Notes: generated from the letters alone by a model not told the origin. A stretch of 64,000 bases of DNA from Thermobaculum terrenum ATCC BAA-798 (GCF_000025005.1 NC_013525.1:1700501-1764500); one strand, 5' to 3'. Shown: positions 24,768 through 34,703, numbered from the stretch's first letter. Translations and numbers: made by a program.

Positions 24768-26155
24768 GCTGTCATCTCCGTAGTCTCTTTCTCCTCAGCG
24801 ATTAACTCCTTAACTTCGGACATAGGTATAGCTGGAAGCACTCGGATAAACAGGAACATTAGAGTCATAAAGAAGCCAATTGTTCCGATAAAGGTTAGCC
24901 AATCCCAAACTGTGCCTGCATACATAGCCCAAGACGACGGTAGAAAGTCACGATGTAGGCTTGTGACTACTATGACAAACCTCTCTAGCCACATTCCTAC
25001 ATTAACAAACATCATAACTACGAACAGCGCCGGTAGATTGTATCTTATCTTACGGAACCACAAAGCCTGAGGTGCCAAGACATTACAAAGCATTAGAGAA
25101 GCAAAGGCCCACCAATATGGTCCAACTATCCTGTTATAGATAAAGAATTGCTCATAGGTCTCACCTGAATACCATGCTGTAAATGCTTCTGTTAGATAAC
25201 CATAGTTAACGACCAGGCCAGTAAGCAGAGTAAACTTGGCCATAGCATCTATATGACGCATAGTGATCACGTCTTCAAGGTGGTAGAAGCTCCGTAGAGG
25301 AATGGCTATGGTAAGTACCATAGCAAATCCGGCAAATATAGCTCCTGCCACGAAGTATGGAGGGAATATAGTAGTGTGCCACCCCGGTAGTAGGGATTGA
25401 GCAAAGTCCAAGCTAACTACACTGTGGACCGAGACAACTAGCGGGGTGGATAGACCAGCTAGCAATAGATATGCCTTCTGGTAATTATTCCAATGCCGAG
25501 CAGAACCCCTCCAACCAAGTGCGAATATTCCATACAAAACCTTAGATATCCTATGCTTGGCTCTATCCCTCATCGTAGCTAGATCAGGAATAAGTCCTGT
25601 GTACCAGAAAATTAGGGATACAGTTCCATATGTGGAAACTGCAAACACATCCCACATGAGAGCACTACGAAATTGAGGCCACATCCCCATTGTATTAGGA
25701 TAAGGGAACAGCCAGTAGAATAACCACGGCCTGCCTAGGTGCAGTATAGGAAACATTCCCGCTTGCACCACAGCAAAGAGTGTCATGGCCTCTGCTAATC
25801 GGTTTATTGCATTACGCCACTCTTGATTCAGCAACAACAGGATAGCGGAAATCAGAGTTCCCGCGTGACCTATACCAATCCACCAAACAAAGTTTATAAT
25901 TGCAAATCCCCAACCAACTGTAGTGTTAATTCCCCATATTCCCACTCCCTTTATAAAGAGCCAAGTTACTGATACTAGCAGAATCATCGTTATTGCAAAG
26001 AAAAAGACAAATCCACCTATCCATCCCTTAGGAGTGCGTGTAAATACTATGGAACTAATTCTCTCAGTGACACTAGTTAAGTCATGTTTTGGCGAAACCA
26101 GCGGTTCCTTCGGTGGAGTTACTACATATTGGTTCTGTGTTACTTGATCCGCCAT
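24764..26155 (-). CDS. actC: alternative complex III subunit ActC (NrfD-like)
   Basis: The 463-residue membrane protein of the NrfD/PsrC family has about ten helices. It supplies the quinol site, and helix stretches such as NFVWWIGIGHAGTLISAI and GLVVNYGYLTEAF match family motifs. Electrons from quinol go on to the iron-sulfur clusters of ActB. It lies 3 bases after actB. Confidence 0.92.
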   Translation of the reverse strand: MADQVTQNQYVVTPPKEPLVSPKHDLTSVTERISSIVFTRTPKGWIGGFVFFFAITMILLVSVTWLFIKGVGIWGINTTVGWGFAIINFVWWIGIGHAGTLISAILLLLNQEWRNAINRLAEAMTLFAVVQAGMFPILHLGRPWLFYWLFPYPNTMGMWPQFRSALMWDVFAVSTYGTVSLIFWYTGLIPDLATMRDRAKHRISKVLYGIFALGWRGSARHWNNYQKAYLLLAGLSTPLVVSVHSVVSLDFAQSLLPGWHTTIFPPYFVAGAIFAGFAMVLTIAIPLRSFYHLEDVITMRHIDAMAKFTLLTGLVVNYGYLTEAFTAWYSGETYEQFFIYNRIVGPYWWAFASLMLCNVLAPQALWFRKIRYNLPALFVVMMFVNVGMWLERFVIVVTSLHRDFLPSSWAMYAGTVWDWLTFIGTIGFFMTLMFLFIRVLPAIPMSEVKELIAEEKETTEMTA

Positions 26156-26158
26156 GGC

Positions 26159-29113
26159 TTACTCCTGTTCCAACTGCGGGTTGGGATTCCGTAAAGGTGC
26201 AAGATAGCTGATTCTAGGATTGGTATTCAGCTCCCCTAGCACCTTATATGCCCTTGGATCTTTTTGCATCCTAGCCGCCTGACTATCCTGATTGAGATCT
26301 CCAAAGACAATGGCATTGGTCGGACACACAGCCTGACAGGCTGTAAGGACCTCATCTGGGCCAATTCTTCGGTTATGCACCTCCGCATTTATTCTTGCTG
26401 CGTTGACCCTCTGCACACAGAATGTACACTTCTCCATTACACCGCGCTCACGCACGGTTACATCTGGATTGTACATCAACTTCAAGCTAGGCACATTCTT
26501 ATTTATGTACTGCAAGAAGTTGAACCGCCTGACCTTCCAGGCGCAGTTGTTAGCACAGTATCTTGTACCCACACACCTGTTATAAGTCATTTCATTTATA
26601 CCTTCAGGGCTGTGGGTTGTGGCAGCTACTGGGCATACATACTCACATGGAGCTCGCTCGCAGTGCTGACACATCATTGGCTGATAGAAGGTATGCGGGT
26701 TGGAAGCTTCACCTGAGAAATAGGTATCTATGCGCAGCCAATGCATCTCACGAGAGTTACGTACGTTCTTCTTACCAACTACAGCTATATTGTTCTCTGA
26801 CTGGCAGGCTATCACACATGCATTACAGCCTATACAGGCATTCATATCGATAGCCATACCCCACTTATAGCTGTTATACACATAATCAGGGTAGAACGAA
26901 GGAGGAGTTCCGTGTTCCTCTTCATACTCTTCCACAAAATGCGGGTTCTTCTTGAATTCCTCCAAGGTGGCAGTACGCATTATGTTTCTGCCTTCTATGC
27001 TAAAGTGCCCCTGAGTAATAGCTAGAAGATACCTACCACCCGTCCTCCGCACCTGGAGGCCGGAAGCTTGCCACTGAGATTCCGAAGAACGTAAAGCATA
27101 AGCGTTGAATCCGTAACCATTACCTACACTACCTGCCTGAGTTCTTCCATAACCCAAGTACACTGTCACTGTATCGTCAGGATGGCCAGGTAGTATAAGA
27201 GCAGCTATCTCGAGTTTCTTGCCATCAAGTGTTAACTCGACGACATCCTCGTTTTTAATACCCAGTCTATTGGCAGTACCGGGACTAAATAGTGCGGCAT
27301 TGTCCCAGGTAAGCTTCGTGAGGGGCTTTGGAAGCTCCTGCAACCAACCATTATTAGCAAACCGACCATCATAGATATTAGGATCAGGCCTGAAAACAAT
27401 CTCCATGCCTTCGCTGGATTCCTGATTTAGAGAGGATAATGATTGCTCCCATCCAGACCGAAGGCTGACCTGCTGTGCTTCTCTGGCAGAACCCCTAATA
27501 AAACCATCATGTACCGATCTACGCCAGCTTTCTTCGAAAGACTGACTCATCTGAGGTTGTTTCTGCCAATACTGCCTAACCAAATCATAAGGTTCAGCAC
27601 TACCATTACCAGCTAATAGAGCTATTACTTCGTGTGCTGTTTTGCCTCCGTACAGAGGATCTATCATTGGTTGAATTATGGAGGCAGTACCATCAAAAGC
27701 CAGAGCATCGCTCCAGGACTCTAAATAGTGAGCCTCGGGAATCATCCACTTGCTTAGTGCAGCAGTCTCATCATTATGTAGACCTACATATACCGACAGG
27801 TCTACTTGACGAAGAGCATCCGCAAAACCAAGGGAAGGCGGAGTAGTATATACAGGATTACCCCCTAACATCACTAGCAGGTTGACATTACCACCCCTGA
27901 TGTCATTAACAAGATCGGAGGCAGTCCTCTTTTGATCAGGTAGGAAAACAGTTGGCTGGATAAAGCGTAGGGTCTGTCCTATGTTGCCAAGAGATTGGTT
28001 GATAGCATACGCCAAGGCATGCAACTCAGGGGGCTGATAAGGGCCAACTATAACTACACTGCTCCCCCTATGGTTCTGGAGATCAGCAACAATAGCATCA
28101 ACCCAACGGGATTCCTCGCCTTCAATGTTCCCCTGGACATTTACTCCAAGTCTTGCAGCGATAGCTTGTGCAATCTGTGGTATCCTGCTTGGGCGTACAG
28201 GAAGTCTATGATCAGCCTTGGCACCAGTTACAGAGAAGGTACTCTCTATGGAGTACAAGCGGTTCATCTCACCCGATTCGCCAGAGACTCTTCTCTTCTG
28301 AGCAAAGTCGTGAGCATATCGTACGTTACCTGGCAGATCAAGCAAGAAGTCAGAATCCAAAGCAACTATTACATCAGCCTTAGTGAAATCATACACAGGC
28401 TGCAGAGGCTGCCCGAAGGCTATTCTTGCTCCCTCAATAGCATGATCTGTATCGGCAGGTTCATGGACGTACCACCTAGCCTGAGGGAGATCCTGCAATA
28501 GAGACTGAATCTGATTTGCTAGAGTGGGAGAGGTTACCATGCCGGTCATTATTGCCAGACCAGCCCCATTTCGGTTCTTGATGCCATCCATAGCTTGGCT
28601 GATCTGCCCGACGAAGTTCCCCCAGGAAGCTATGTTGTTGCCATAGGTGATTGTCTTTGCTCTGTCGGGATCATATAGGTTCAAGATAGAAGCTTGAGCA
28701 AAATGATCGGTAGCCCCCAAGCTTGCAGGATGATCAGGATTACCCTCTATCTTAGTTGGGCGCCCTTCATGAGTCTCCACCAAGAGCCCAATTACACTTG
28801 AAGCTAAAGGCATCGCAGTAGCATAGAACAAGGGCACGCCGGGGACTATGTTTTCCGGTTGCACTACGTAGGGAACTATTTTCTCGGCTGGCCTTGGGCC
28901 GCACGCGGTTATACCGGCCAATGCTAGTGAAGCGCCCATGAGCTTAATAAAATCCCTCCTGCTCATGGAGCTAAGCCACTCGGAAGCTCTTTCGGGGAAC
29001 TCCCTGTGAAGATACTGCTTGAACTCTTCAGAGTCAGCTAGCTCGTCCAGGCTCCTCCAGAACTGTTTACCTCTAGAATTGCCCAGCTTAGATTTTAGAG
29101 TTTCCAGATCCAT
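26159..29113 (-). CDS. actB: alternative complex III subunit ActB (molybdopterin-like domain fused to iron-sulfur domain)
   Basis: The 984-residue protein has a twin-arginine signal (MSRRDFIKLMGASLALAG) around residues 50-70 ending at a cysteine (ITACG). A molybdopterin oxidoreductase-like domain covers about 75-715, but ACIII members carry no molybdenum. The C-terminal ferredoxin-like domain has four cysteine groups: CIGCNACVIAC, CQHCERAPCEYVCP, CVGTRYCANNC, and CTFC with CQAVCP. These hold one [3Fe-4S] and three [4Fe-4S] clusters in the known structures. The third group has a spaced pattern (CxxxxxCxxxC). It follows actA by 24 bases. Confidence 0.94.
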   Translation of the reverse strand: MDLETLKSKLGNSRGKQFWRSLDELADSEEFKQYLHREFPERASEWLSSMSRRDFIKLMGASLALAGITACGPRPAEKIVPYVVQPENIVPGVPLFYATAMPLASSVIGLLVETHEGRPTKIEGNPDHPASLGATDHFAQASILNLYDPDRAKTITYGNNIASWGNFVGQISQAMDGIKNRNGAGLAIMTGMVTSPTLANQIQSLLQDLPQARWYVHEPADTDHAIEGARIAFGQPLQPVYDFTKADVIVALDSDFLLDLPGNVRYAHDFAQKRRVSGESGEMNRLYSIESTFSVTGAKADHRLPVRPSRIPQIAQAIAARLGVNVQGNIEGEESRWVDAIVADLQNHRGSSVVIVGPYQPPELHALAYAINQSLGNIGQTLRFIQPTVFLPDQKRTASDLVNDIRGGNVNLLVMLGGNPVYTTPPSLGFADALRQVDLSVYVGLHNDETAALSKWMIPEAHYLESWSDALAFDGTASIIQPMIDPLYGGKTAHEVIALLAGNGSAEPYDLVRQYWQKQPQMSQSFEESWRRSVHDGFIRGSAREAQQVSLRSGWEQSLSSLNQESSEGMEIVFRPDPNIYDGRFANNGWLQELPKPLTKLTWDNAALFSPGTANRLGIKNEDVVELTLDGKKLEIAALILPGHPDDTVTVYLGYGRTQAGSVGNGYGFNAYALRSSESQWQASGLQVRRTGGRYLLAITQGHFSIEGRNIMRTATLEEFKKNPHFVEEYEEEHGTPPSFYPDYVYNSYKWGMAIDMNACIGCNACVIACQSENNIAVVGKKNVRNSREMHWLRIDTYFSGEASNPHTFYQPMMCQHCERAPCEYVCPVAATTHSPEGINEMTYNRCVGTRYCANNCAWKVRRFNFLQYINKNVPSLKLMYNPDVTVRERGVMEKCTFCVQRVNAARINAEVHNRRIGPDEVLTACQAVCPTNAIVFGDLNQDSQAARMQKDPRAYKVLGELNTNPRISYLAPLRNPNPQLEQE

Positions 29114-29137
29114 ACCAACCTTCCCACAACTTTTTCT

Positions 29138-29788
29138 TTAGCGATGACAGACAGAACAGCTAGTCTTGCTCTGGATACCATATCTCTTCACCAGCTCATG
29201 ACCAAGCTCTAGCTGGTTAGCTGGCGGAGTCCATTCCATGTTGAACACCTCGCTCTTGGGACGTACATACTTGGCGGGGTTAGCATGGCAATCCAAGCAC
29301 CAACCCATGTTGAGGGGAGTAACCTTGTAGGTGAGCTGCATCTTATCCACACGGCCGTGGCAGGTGGAGCAACCTATGCCTTTGGCTATGTGTATGCTGT
29401 GGTTGAAATACACAAACTCTGGAAGATCGTATACCCTCTTCCACTCTATTGGTTTGCCAGTCTCGTAGCTTTCTCTAACCGGAGCTAGAAGTGGGCTGTT
29501 AGTCCATATCTGGGAGTGACAGTTCATACAGGTCTTGGTGGGGGGGATACCAGCAAAGGAAGATGTTTCTACAGAAGTATGACAGTACCTACAGTCTATA
29601 CCATCTCCACCCACATGGTGGGCATGGCTGAAGGGTACTGGTTGAGCAGGGGTAAAGTCAATACGGGTGGCATAGTTAGACCTAACCATCACATATGCCA
29701 CACCTGCAATAACAGCAAGAGCAAACACTACACCAAAGATACTAGCTCGTGCAAAGGCATTAGCGCTGCGATGAAATACCTGTGCCAT
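29138..29788 (-). CDS. actA: alternative complex III subunit ActA, pentaheme cytochrome c
   Basis: The 216-residue protein has one N-terminal helix (about 16-34) and five CxxCH motifs: CRYCH, CMNCH, CSTCH, CLDCH and CSVCH. Further histidines (FSHAHH, FNHSIH) can serve as distal ligands. It carries electrons on the outer face to the cytochrome c acceptor. It is the first gene of the operon that runs to coxD. Confidence 0.94.
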   Translation of the reverse strand: MAQVFHRSANAFARASIFGVVFALAVIAGVAYVMVRSNYATRIDFTPAQPVPFSHAHHVGGDGIDCRYCHTSVETSSFAGIPPTKTCMNCHSQIWTNSPLLAPVRESYETGKPIEWKRVYDLPEFVYFNHSIHIAKGIGCSTCHGRVDKMQLTYKVTPLNMGWCLDCHANPAKYVRPKSEVFNMEWTPPANQLELGHELVKRYGIQSKTSCSVCHR

Positions 29789-29923
29789 ATCCGCTCTCTT
29801 TCCAGATATATTTTCAACTACTTTGGCTTTTACTTAGTAAAAGGCCCCTCACATGACCTTTACAAGAGAACCCTAGATCCCGAAACTTGTGTAGGTTTTG
29901 CAAGCTCAATCAGACTCCGCCGC

Positions 29924-29953
29924 ATTATAGAACCCAGCTGCTATAAGATGCAA
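29924..29953 (-). promoter_or_regulatory. candidate promoter of the respiratory operon
   Basis: On the minus strand TTGCAT and TATAAT are spaced by 18 bases, about 135 bases upstream of actA. The -10 is perfect. A leader of roughly 130 bases would result, in which I see no known riboswitch. Nothing else is evident in 29789-30051 apart from the tRNA promoter. Confidence 0.5.
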
Positions 29954-30051
29954 GTCAAACTACAGAATTTGTGAAAAATATCACTAATACATAGTACTAA
30001 GCTATCCACTAGGGATTAAACAATTGCTTTCTTTTCTGTTATACTCTTTTT

Positions 30052-30124
30052 GGGCCGCTAGCTCAACTGGCAGAGCAACTGACTTTTAATCAGTGGGTTC
30101 AGGGTTCGAGTCCCTGGCGGCTCA
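30052..30124 (+). tRNA. tRNA-Lys (anticodon TTT)
   Basis: A full cloverleaf forms: acceptor GGGCCGC/GCGGCTC (one G-T pair), D arm GCTC/GAGC, anticodon arm ACTGA-CTTTTAA-TCAGT, T arm CAGGG-TTCGAGT-CCCTG, discriminator A. CCA is not encoded. A TATACT box lies just upstream (30040-30045). Confidence 0.97.
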
Positions 30125-30561
30125 CCCAGGAGTATCTTGAGTTCATACATTTGAGATAGCAAAACATTACACTACCACTGCTTTCTTTCTAGTTAGATAA
30201 TGCAAAAAGCTGATCTTTATCTAGCTCACCCCCGTTACTCCATAGGTTTTGCGTAACATAGCCGTAAAGATAAAATAGAACTAACTGATTGTATTGACTT
30301 AAGAGTCATTACCTACACCTACGTTCCCCAGGAGCCGGGTTAACCCCCATAAAGCCTAAACTTAGCATAGCTACTAGAACTACAATGCAATAAAACTATC
30401 TGCATAGTTTTTATAAGCAAAGCTGCTAGATAGGCGAAATAGAGTTACAAAGATCTATATGGCAGCTCAACAGCCATGGGAATCAATAAATTCGGGAAGA
30501 CCCAACATACTCTTGTAATAATGATTATCTGCAACTAAGGTTGCACATACAGTGCCATAAT
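30125..30561. other. intergenic stretch without a recognisable gene
   Basis: No open frame with a ribosome site and no RNA family is recognised here. A small palindrome gggttaaccc lies at 30337-30346. Confidence 0.5.
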
Positions 30562-30589
30562 CTGCAAGTACAGCTTCTGTTGCTATACT
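30562..30589 (+). promoter_or_regulatory. candidate promoter giving a leaderless message
   Basis: CTGCAA (30562-30567) and TATACT (30584-30589) are 16 bases apart. The ATG of the next gene starts 8 bases after the -10 box and no ribosome site precedes it, so transcription would begin at or near the start codon. Confidence 0.45.
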
Positions 30590-30596
30590 TATTGAG

Positions 30597-32030
30597 ATGA
30601 CAGCAAGAGTTACCAATCAAGACTCAAAGACAAACAGAGCCACGGCTATTCCCGGTGCAATCACTAGGGCAGAGTATATTTATCTCATCATCCTAGTGAT
30701 AGTGTGCTCAATAGCTCTTGGAGTCCGACTCTACCGACTAGGATCATTTCCAGCTAACCTGATGGCCGATGAGGCGGACAATCTTGGTGTTATATACACC
30801 ATCTTAGCCCACAGTGGACCTGGACCGTTCGGGTTAGATTGGAAGCCATCTCCAGCCTTCTCCATGTGGGTTGCCTCAATATTTGTCTATTTCGCTAAGA
30901 ACGACCTTCTAGGTTTAAGGCTGCCAAGCGCCCTATTTAGCATGCTGGCTTTACCAATTACTTATCTTCTATACAGGCGATACATTCATCCAGTAGCAGC
31001 CATATTAGCCCTCACTCTAATGAGCTTTAGTGTCTGGTATCTCAATTTCTCCCGCTCCGGATGGGAAAACATCAATGTAGTTCTAATTACCTCCCTAGCC
31101 TTGCTCCTATTGCACAAGGCCTTGGAAAAGAAACAGTGGAAATGGTGGATCTTAACAGGTTTCACCGCATCCTTGGGGCTATATTCTTACTTCTCTGGCA
31201 GGGCAATCCTACTGTCTCTTATAGCCTACACCCCAATAGCTATCTTACTGCATAGAAAACAGGTGACCAGGATTGTTGCAGGGTATGGACTGCTTATAAT
31301 CACTGCCATAGCACTATTTATCCCTCAACTCCCCTCGATAGCAGCAGACCCCGCTAGATTCAATATAAGAGCCGAAAGGGTAAGTGTGCTCAATGCAGCT
31401 GACGATGGGTATTTTGGTCACTATGGTATTGGGAGCATATTGCTTTATCAAATCCAACGCAATGCAAGGTTCTTCTTTGATGGAAGTGTTATGGGAGGTC
31501 CTGCATATAGCCCCCCTGAGCAACCCCTGAAAGATACAAGACCTAGATACTCTCCATTTGGTAAACCCCTGCTGGATCCAGCAGCAGCATTACTATTTGC
31601 TCTTGGCATGATACTATCACTCTTCTGTCTCCGAAATTCAGCTCTCTGGTGGGTAGCGTTACTCGTGCCGTGGTTCTTCACCCAAGTGCTATCTATCAAT
31701 ACCCCGGATGCAGCACGGGGTATAGGCATGATCCCTTCCATATACTTTTTCGTCGGATTAGCTCTAGACAAAATAATTGCAGTTTTTAAGAACAAAAAGG
31801 CTAGAAGTGTAGCAATAGTAATATCGACCTTCATCGTTGCATCTGTCTCAATATGGAACACTATAGAATACTTCAACTGGGCCTCTAGTCCTGAATTTCT
31901 TGAAGCCAGAGAACCGGCAGTTCCTCTAAGTCAATTCGAGCAATGGAGCAAAGTACAGCAGCAGAGAGCCCAAGAACATTTACCACCACTAACCGTAACC
32001 GAATGGAAGGAAATTCATGGAGACAACTGA
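30597..32030 (+). CDS. GT39/ArnT-type membrane glycosyltransferase
   Basis: The 477-residue protein has about twelve membrane helices. The first outer loop carries ADEADN (D58, E59), the acidic catalytic pair of protein O-mannosyltransferase and ArnT-type GT-C enzymes. These transfer a sugar from a lipid-linked donor to a protein or lipid outside the membrane. LRLPSALFSMLALPITYLLYRR is a common family stretch. The acceptor is unknown. It overlaps the next gene by 14 bases. No Shine-Dalgarno site is visible. Confidence 0.8.
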   Translation: MTARVTNQDSKTNRATAIPGAITRAEYIYLIILVIVCSIALGVRLYRLGSFPANLMADEADNLGVIYTILAHSGPGPFGLDWKPSPAFSMWVASIFVYFAKNDLLGLRLPSALFSMLALPITYLLYRRYIHPVAAILALTLMSFSVWYLNFSRSGWENINVVLITSLALLLLHKALEKKQWKWWILTGFTASLGLYSYFSGRAILLSLIAYTPIAILLHRKQVTRIVAGYGLLIITAIALFIPQLPSIAADPARFNIRAERVSVLNAADDGYFGHYGIGSILLYQIQRNARFFFDGSVMGGPAYSPPEQPLKDTRPRYSPFGKPLLDPAAALLFALGMILSLFCLRNSALWWVALLVPWFFTQVLSINTPDAARGIGMIPSIYFFVGLALDKIIAVFKNKKARSVAIVISTFIVASVSIWNTIEYFNWASSPEFLEAREPAVPLSQFEQWSKVQQQRAQEHLPPLTVTEWKEIHGDN

Positions 32031-32781
32031 AATCACCATAGCACTCAAATCTGATCATATTCATATGCCTCTGCTTTGGTTGCTTGAGTCCGGATGGTTG
32101 ACCAATGATATGCATTCCTTAGTGGTAAAAGATGATTTGCAAGCGATTGAAGCAATAAAATCAGGCGAGGCCACAGTAGGACTCATTGACCCTTTCGCCC
32201 TGGAGAAAGAGAATATTGACAACTTGAGAGCCATGATGCTCTGTACGGATGCTCAAGCGCCAGATATCCTGGCCGTAAGTGCAAAGAGGCTTGACGAGAT
32301 CGACTATTACCAATTATCCCCTGATTTTTATAACACTCTCTATGAGCACCTAGTAGACCATCTGATGAGGGAGTACTACGGTATACAAAACAGATACGAG
32401 CAGGACTCAACAACCTTGGAATCGGTAGAGCTGGCAAGGATACTTATAGGCAAAGAAGCTCTGGAAATTACCGAAGAATATGAGTACACGGAAAACCTTT
32501 GCCTAGCTTGGTGGATAATGCACGGCACGCCGCTGGTCAGGTCTGTATTATACGTTCCAGAACAACACTTGGGAGTGCAACACATAATAAATAGTAAGCT
32601 AAATATATTGTCAGACTTTTTGGATCAACAAGGACCAACGATAGCTCGTGAGGTATCAAATACCACAGGCATCACATTAGATAAATGGGAAGTACTAATC
32701 AATTCCTTAACACTAACCACCAACGAGCAAGCTAGGAAAGGACTAAGACAGCTTTTGTCCTTGAGTAAGAGCAAGAGATAA
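32017..32781 (+). CDS. MqnA-like (chorismate dehydratase superfamily) protein
   Basis: The 254-residue protein looks like a periplasmic-binding-fold enzyme of the MqnA/MqnD group without a signal peptide. SGEATVGLIDPFAL matches the family's substrate-site region, and ARILIGKEALEI followed by LAWWIMHGTPL matches the later IGD-A-L and GLPFVFAVW region, with differences. MqnA makes the first compound of the futalosine menaquinone route. The match is partial, so it may be a divergent relative with another small acid as substrate. Its start codon lies within the glycosyltransferase gene. No clear terminator follows. Confidence 0.5.
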   Translation: METTEITIALKSDHIHMPLLWLLESGWLTNDMHSLVVKDDLQAIEAIKSGEATVGLIDPFALEKENIDNLRAMMLCTDAQAPDILAVSAKRLDEIDYYQLSPDFYNTLYEHLVDHLMREYYGIQNRYEQDSTTLESVELARILIGKEALEITEEYEYTENLCLAWWIMHGTPLVRSVLYVPEQHLGVQHIINSKLNILSDFLDQQGPTIAREVSNTTGITLDKWEVLINSLTLTTNEQARKGLRQLLSLSKSKR

Positions 32782-32879
32782 GTTGCCAGTACCCTCAAGG
32801 ACTATTTAGCTTAGTAGTTTATTTATAGTTCAATCTTGATTAGAAGATAGATGCCAACTTTTACAGGAATGGCTAAAGA

Positions 32880-34568
32880 CTAATCTCTACCCATGTTCGT
32901 TATCTTGACTACTGATGACTTCCCTATCACGTTTCCATTTTCATCTAGAGCTCTAACCGCAAAGTATTGTTTATTAGTCTTGAGGAGGATGGCTGTTTCA
33001 AATCCCATCTTTGGAGATACGCCTAAAGACATCAAGCTACCTGGAGTATTACCCGCCAGTACCTCCCAGTTGTGGACACTCGTAGCACCATTCCAACTAA
33101 CGTATATAGTTACCTTATCTTGACTTCGATTACGCTGTGCGGCAATTCTAGGAGCACTTTCCGGCTCACCAGACCACTCAAATCTATATGATCGATAGTT
33201 ATCATAACTTGTCGGTAGCTGAGCATCAAACAAAAGGTTCCCCTCCTGGTCAAATTCAGAGAAGAAAGGCTCCGATCCCCAACCTATAAACACATGACCG
33301 TTCGATAAAATTTGCATATTACCTTGGGTCATAGAAAGGATTCTATCCGGATGTATATACTCCTTCACAAGTTCAACCCTTTTGGATTGCTCATCAACCC
33401 TAAGGACAAGCCCACGAGATTTCCCATTCTTCCTTGAATCTGCAACATTATCAAACAAGGTAATAGTACCATCAGGTTGGCGACGCACATCATGTTGATA
33501 AGCAAACTTGGCTTTGGATTCGAAAGTAAAGTCGCTCTTCTTACCTCCCAGCCTCCAAATGATGTTGCCAGTATCTCGATCGATCTTATAAGCAGCCCAT
33601 GTATGCCTTGCAGAGACTAACAAGTTACCATCTTTATCTAGAGCTATAGAGTTAGCATGGAAGTAATCGTAACGCTGGCCCGAATTCTTAGGCACAGGAA
33701 TATAAGATTCATCTAGCCCTACATGATCCAAGCTATGCCACTCAAAAAGCACTCTACCGGATTCTATATCCACCTCCTGTACAATACCATCTATTACATG
33801 GGTGTTCTTCACTCCTCCTAAGTCCGACAGATCCTTAGTAACAGGATGATAAATTAAGAACAAGGCTGTTCCTTCTGGAGTAATCAGAAATTCATGGAGA
33901 TCCCCATAATAACCATTTCCTGCCTTGACTCTAGCTATCTCCTTATAGTGCATATTCATTATCACGAAATCACCCTTTCCACTCCCCAATTTCATATCCA
34001 ACGCTCCCTCCCACCAAGTAAGTACAGGGTTACCCTTATAATTCTGTACCTTGAAATCTAGAACACGCTTACCAGCTCTCATGGGGAGAAACCACACCAC
34101 CTCACCCTGGTTATCAACAATCATGGGGCCGGACTGACCAGGGCCCTTCTTAGGTGCTATAAAGATATAACCATACGCCATGGATTTAGAAGAGGCTCGA
34201 ACAGTGACGTTAGGTGGTTTTATATCTGGTCGAGAGAAAAAGTATCTAACCTTACCACGTCCTATAATCCTGTTTACTTTCCTTACATCTACTATATAAC
34301 GTGAATTGACCTGCTCTATCGGGGTCGGTTCAGAGATAGCAGTAGGGCTAGGTTGCATAAGCTGCTGTTTGGGAGTTGGTACCACCTCAGGAGTAGGTGA
34401 TGACAAGGTGACCAAAGCTGTAGGTGATGGCAGTAGTCTAGATGCATTAGTGGTAACTGAGATTGGTGGGGTTTGCGAATTATTTCTTCCACCCGAGCCG
34501 CAACTACTAACCAGTAGGGTCACAGCTAGGATAAGAACATACAACCTGATCGCTAGAAATGACCTCAT
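32880..34568 (-). CDS. arylsulfotransferase-family lipoprotein
   Basis: The 562-residue protein starts with a lipoprotein signal (LILAVTLLVSSCGSGG), then a Thr/Pro/Ser-rich tether (about 25-90). The main part is a beta-propeller of the bacterial arylsulfotransferase type: HANSIALDKDGNLLVSAR, GNIIWRLGGKKSDF and FAYQHDVRRQPDG are typical strands. Known enzymes move sulfate between phenols; others are of unknown use. A Fn3-like C-terminus (about 480-555) follows. GGAGAG precedes the ATG. It lies downstream of ftsZ but is separated by a strong terminator. Confidence 0.75.
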   Translation of the reverse strand: MRSFLAIRLYVLILAVTLLVSSCGSGGRNNSQTPPISVTTNASRLLPSPTALVTLSSPTPEVVPTPKQQLMQPSPTAISEPTPIEQVNSRYIVDVRKVNRIIGRGKVRYFFSRPDIKPPNVTVRASSKSMAYGYIFIAPKKGPGQSGPMIVDNQGEVVWFLPMRAGKRVLDFKVQNYKGNPVLTWWEGALDMKLGSGKGDFVIMNMHYKEIARVKAGNGYYGDLHEFLITPEGTALFLIYHPVTKDLSDLGGVKNTHVIDGIVQEVDIESGRVLFEWHSLDHVGLDESYIPVPKNSGQRYDYFHANSIALDKDGNLLVSARHTWAAYKIDRDTGNIIWRLGGKKSDFTFESKAKFAYQHDVRRQPDGTITLFDNVADSRKNGKSRGLVLRVDEQSKRVELVKEYIHPDRILSMTQGNMQILSNGHVFIGWGSEPFFSEFDQEGNLLFDAQLPTSYDNYRSYRFEWSGEPESAPRIAAQRNRSQDKVTIYVSWNGATSVHNWEVLAGNTPGSLMSLGVSPKMGFETAILLKTNKQYFAVRALDENGNVIGKSSVVKITNMGRD

Positions 34569-34652
34569 AACCCTACTCTCCTTCCAAATATGACAATTAC
34601 TCTAAGATGATACTTAAAAATCACTTTTTATACTTTTATGAAGGTATAAAAA

Positions 34653-34684
34653 TTAGGGGGTGGTGCAGTTGCACCACCCCCTAA
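34653..34684 (-). terminator. terminator of the division cluster
   Basis: Perfect arms ttagggggtggtgca (34653-34667) and tgcaccaccccctaa (34670-34684) are followed on the minus strand by TTTTTATAC. It ends the transcript after ftsZ. Confidence 0.88.
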
Positions 34685-34703
34685 TCAAAATTTTTCTTTT
34701 GCT

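Noticed and set aside
28168-28501. Plus-strand frames inside actB and other act/cox genes
   Set aside because: All are antisense shadows without start signals or recognisable domains.
26159-29113. ActB as a true molybdenum oxidoreductase
   Set aside because: The fused layout and the Act gene order identify ACIII, whose large subunit carries no molybdenum cofactor.
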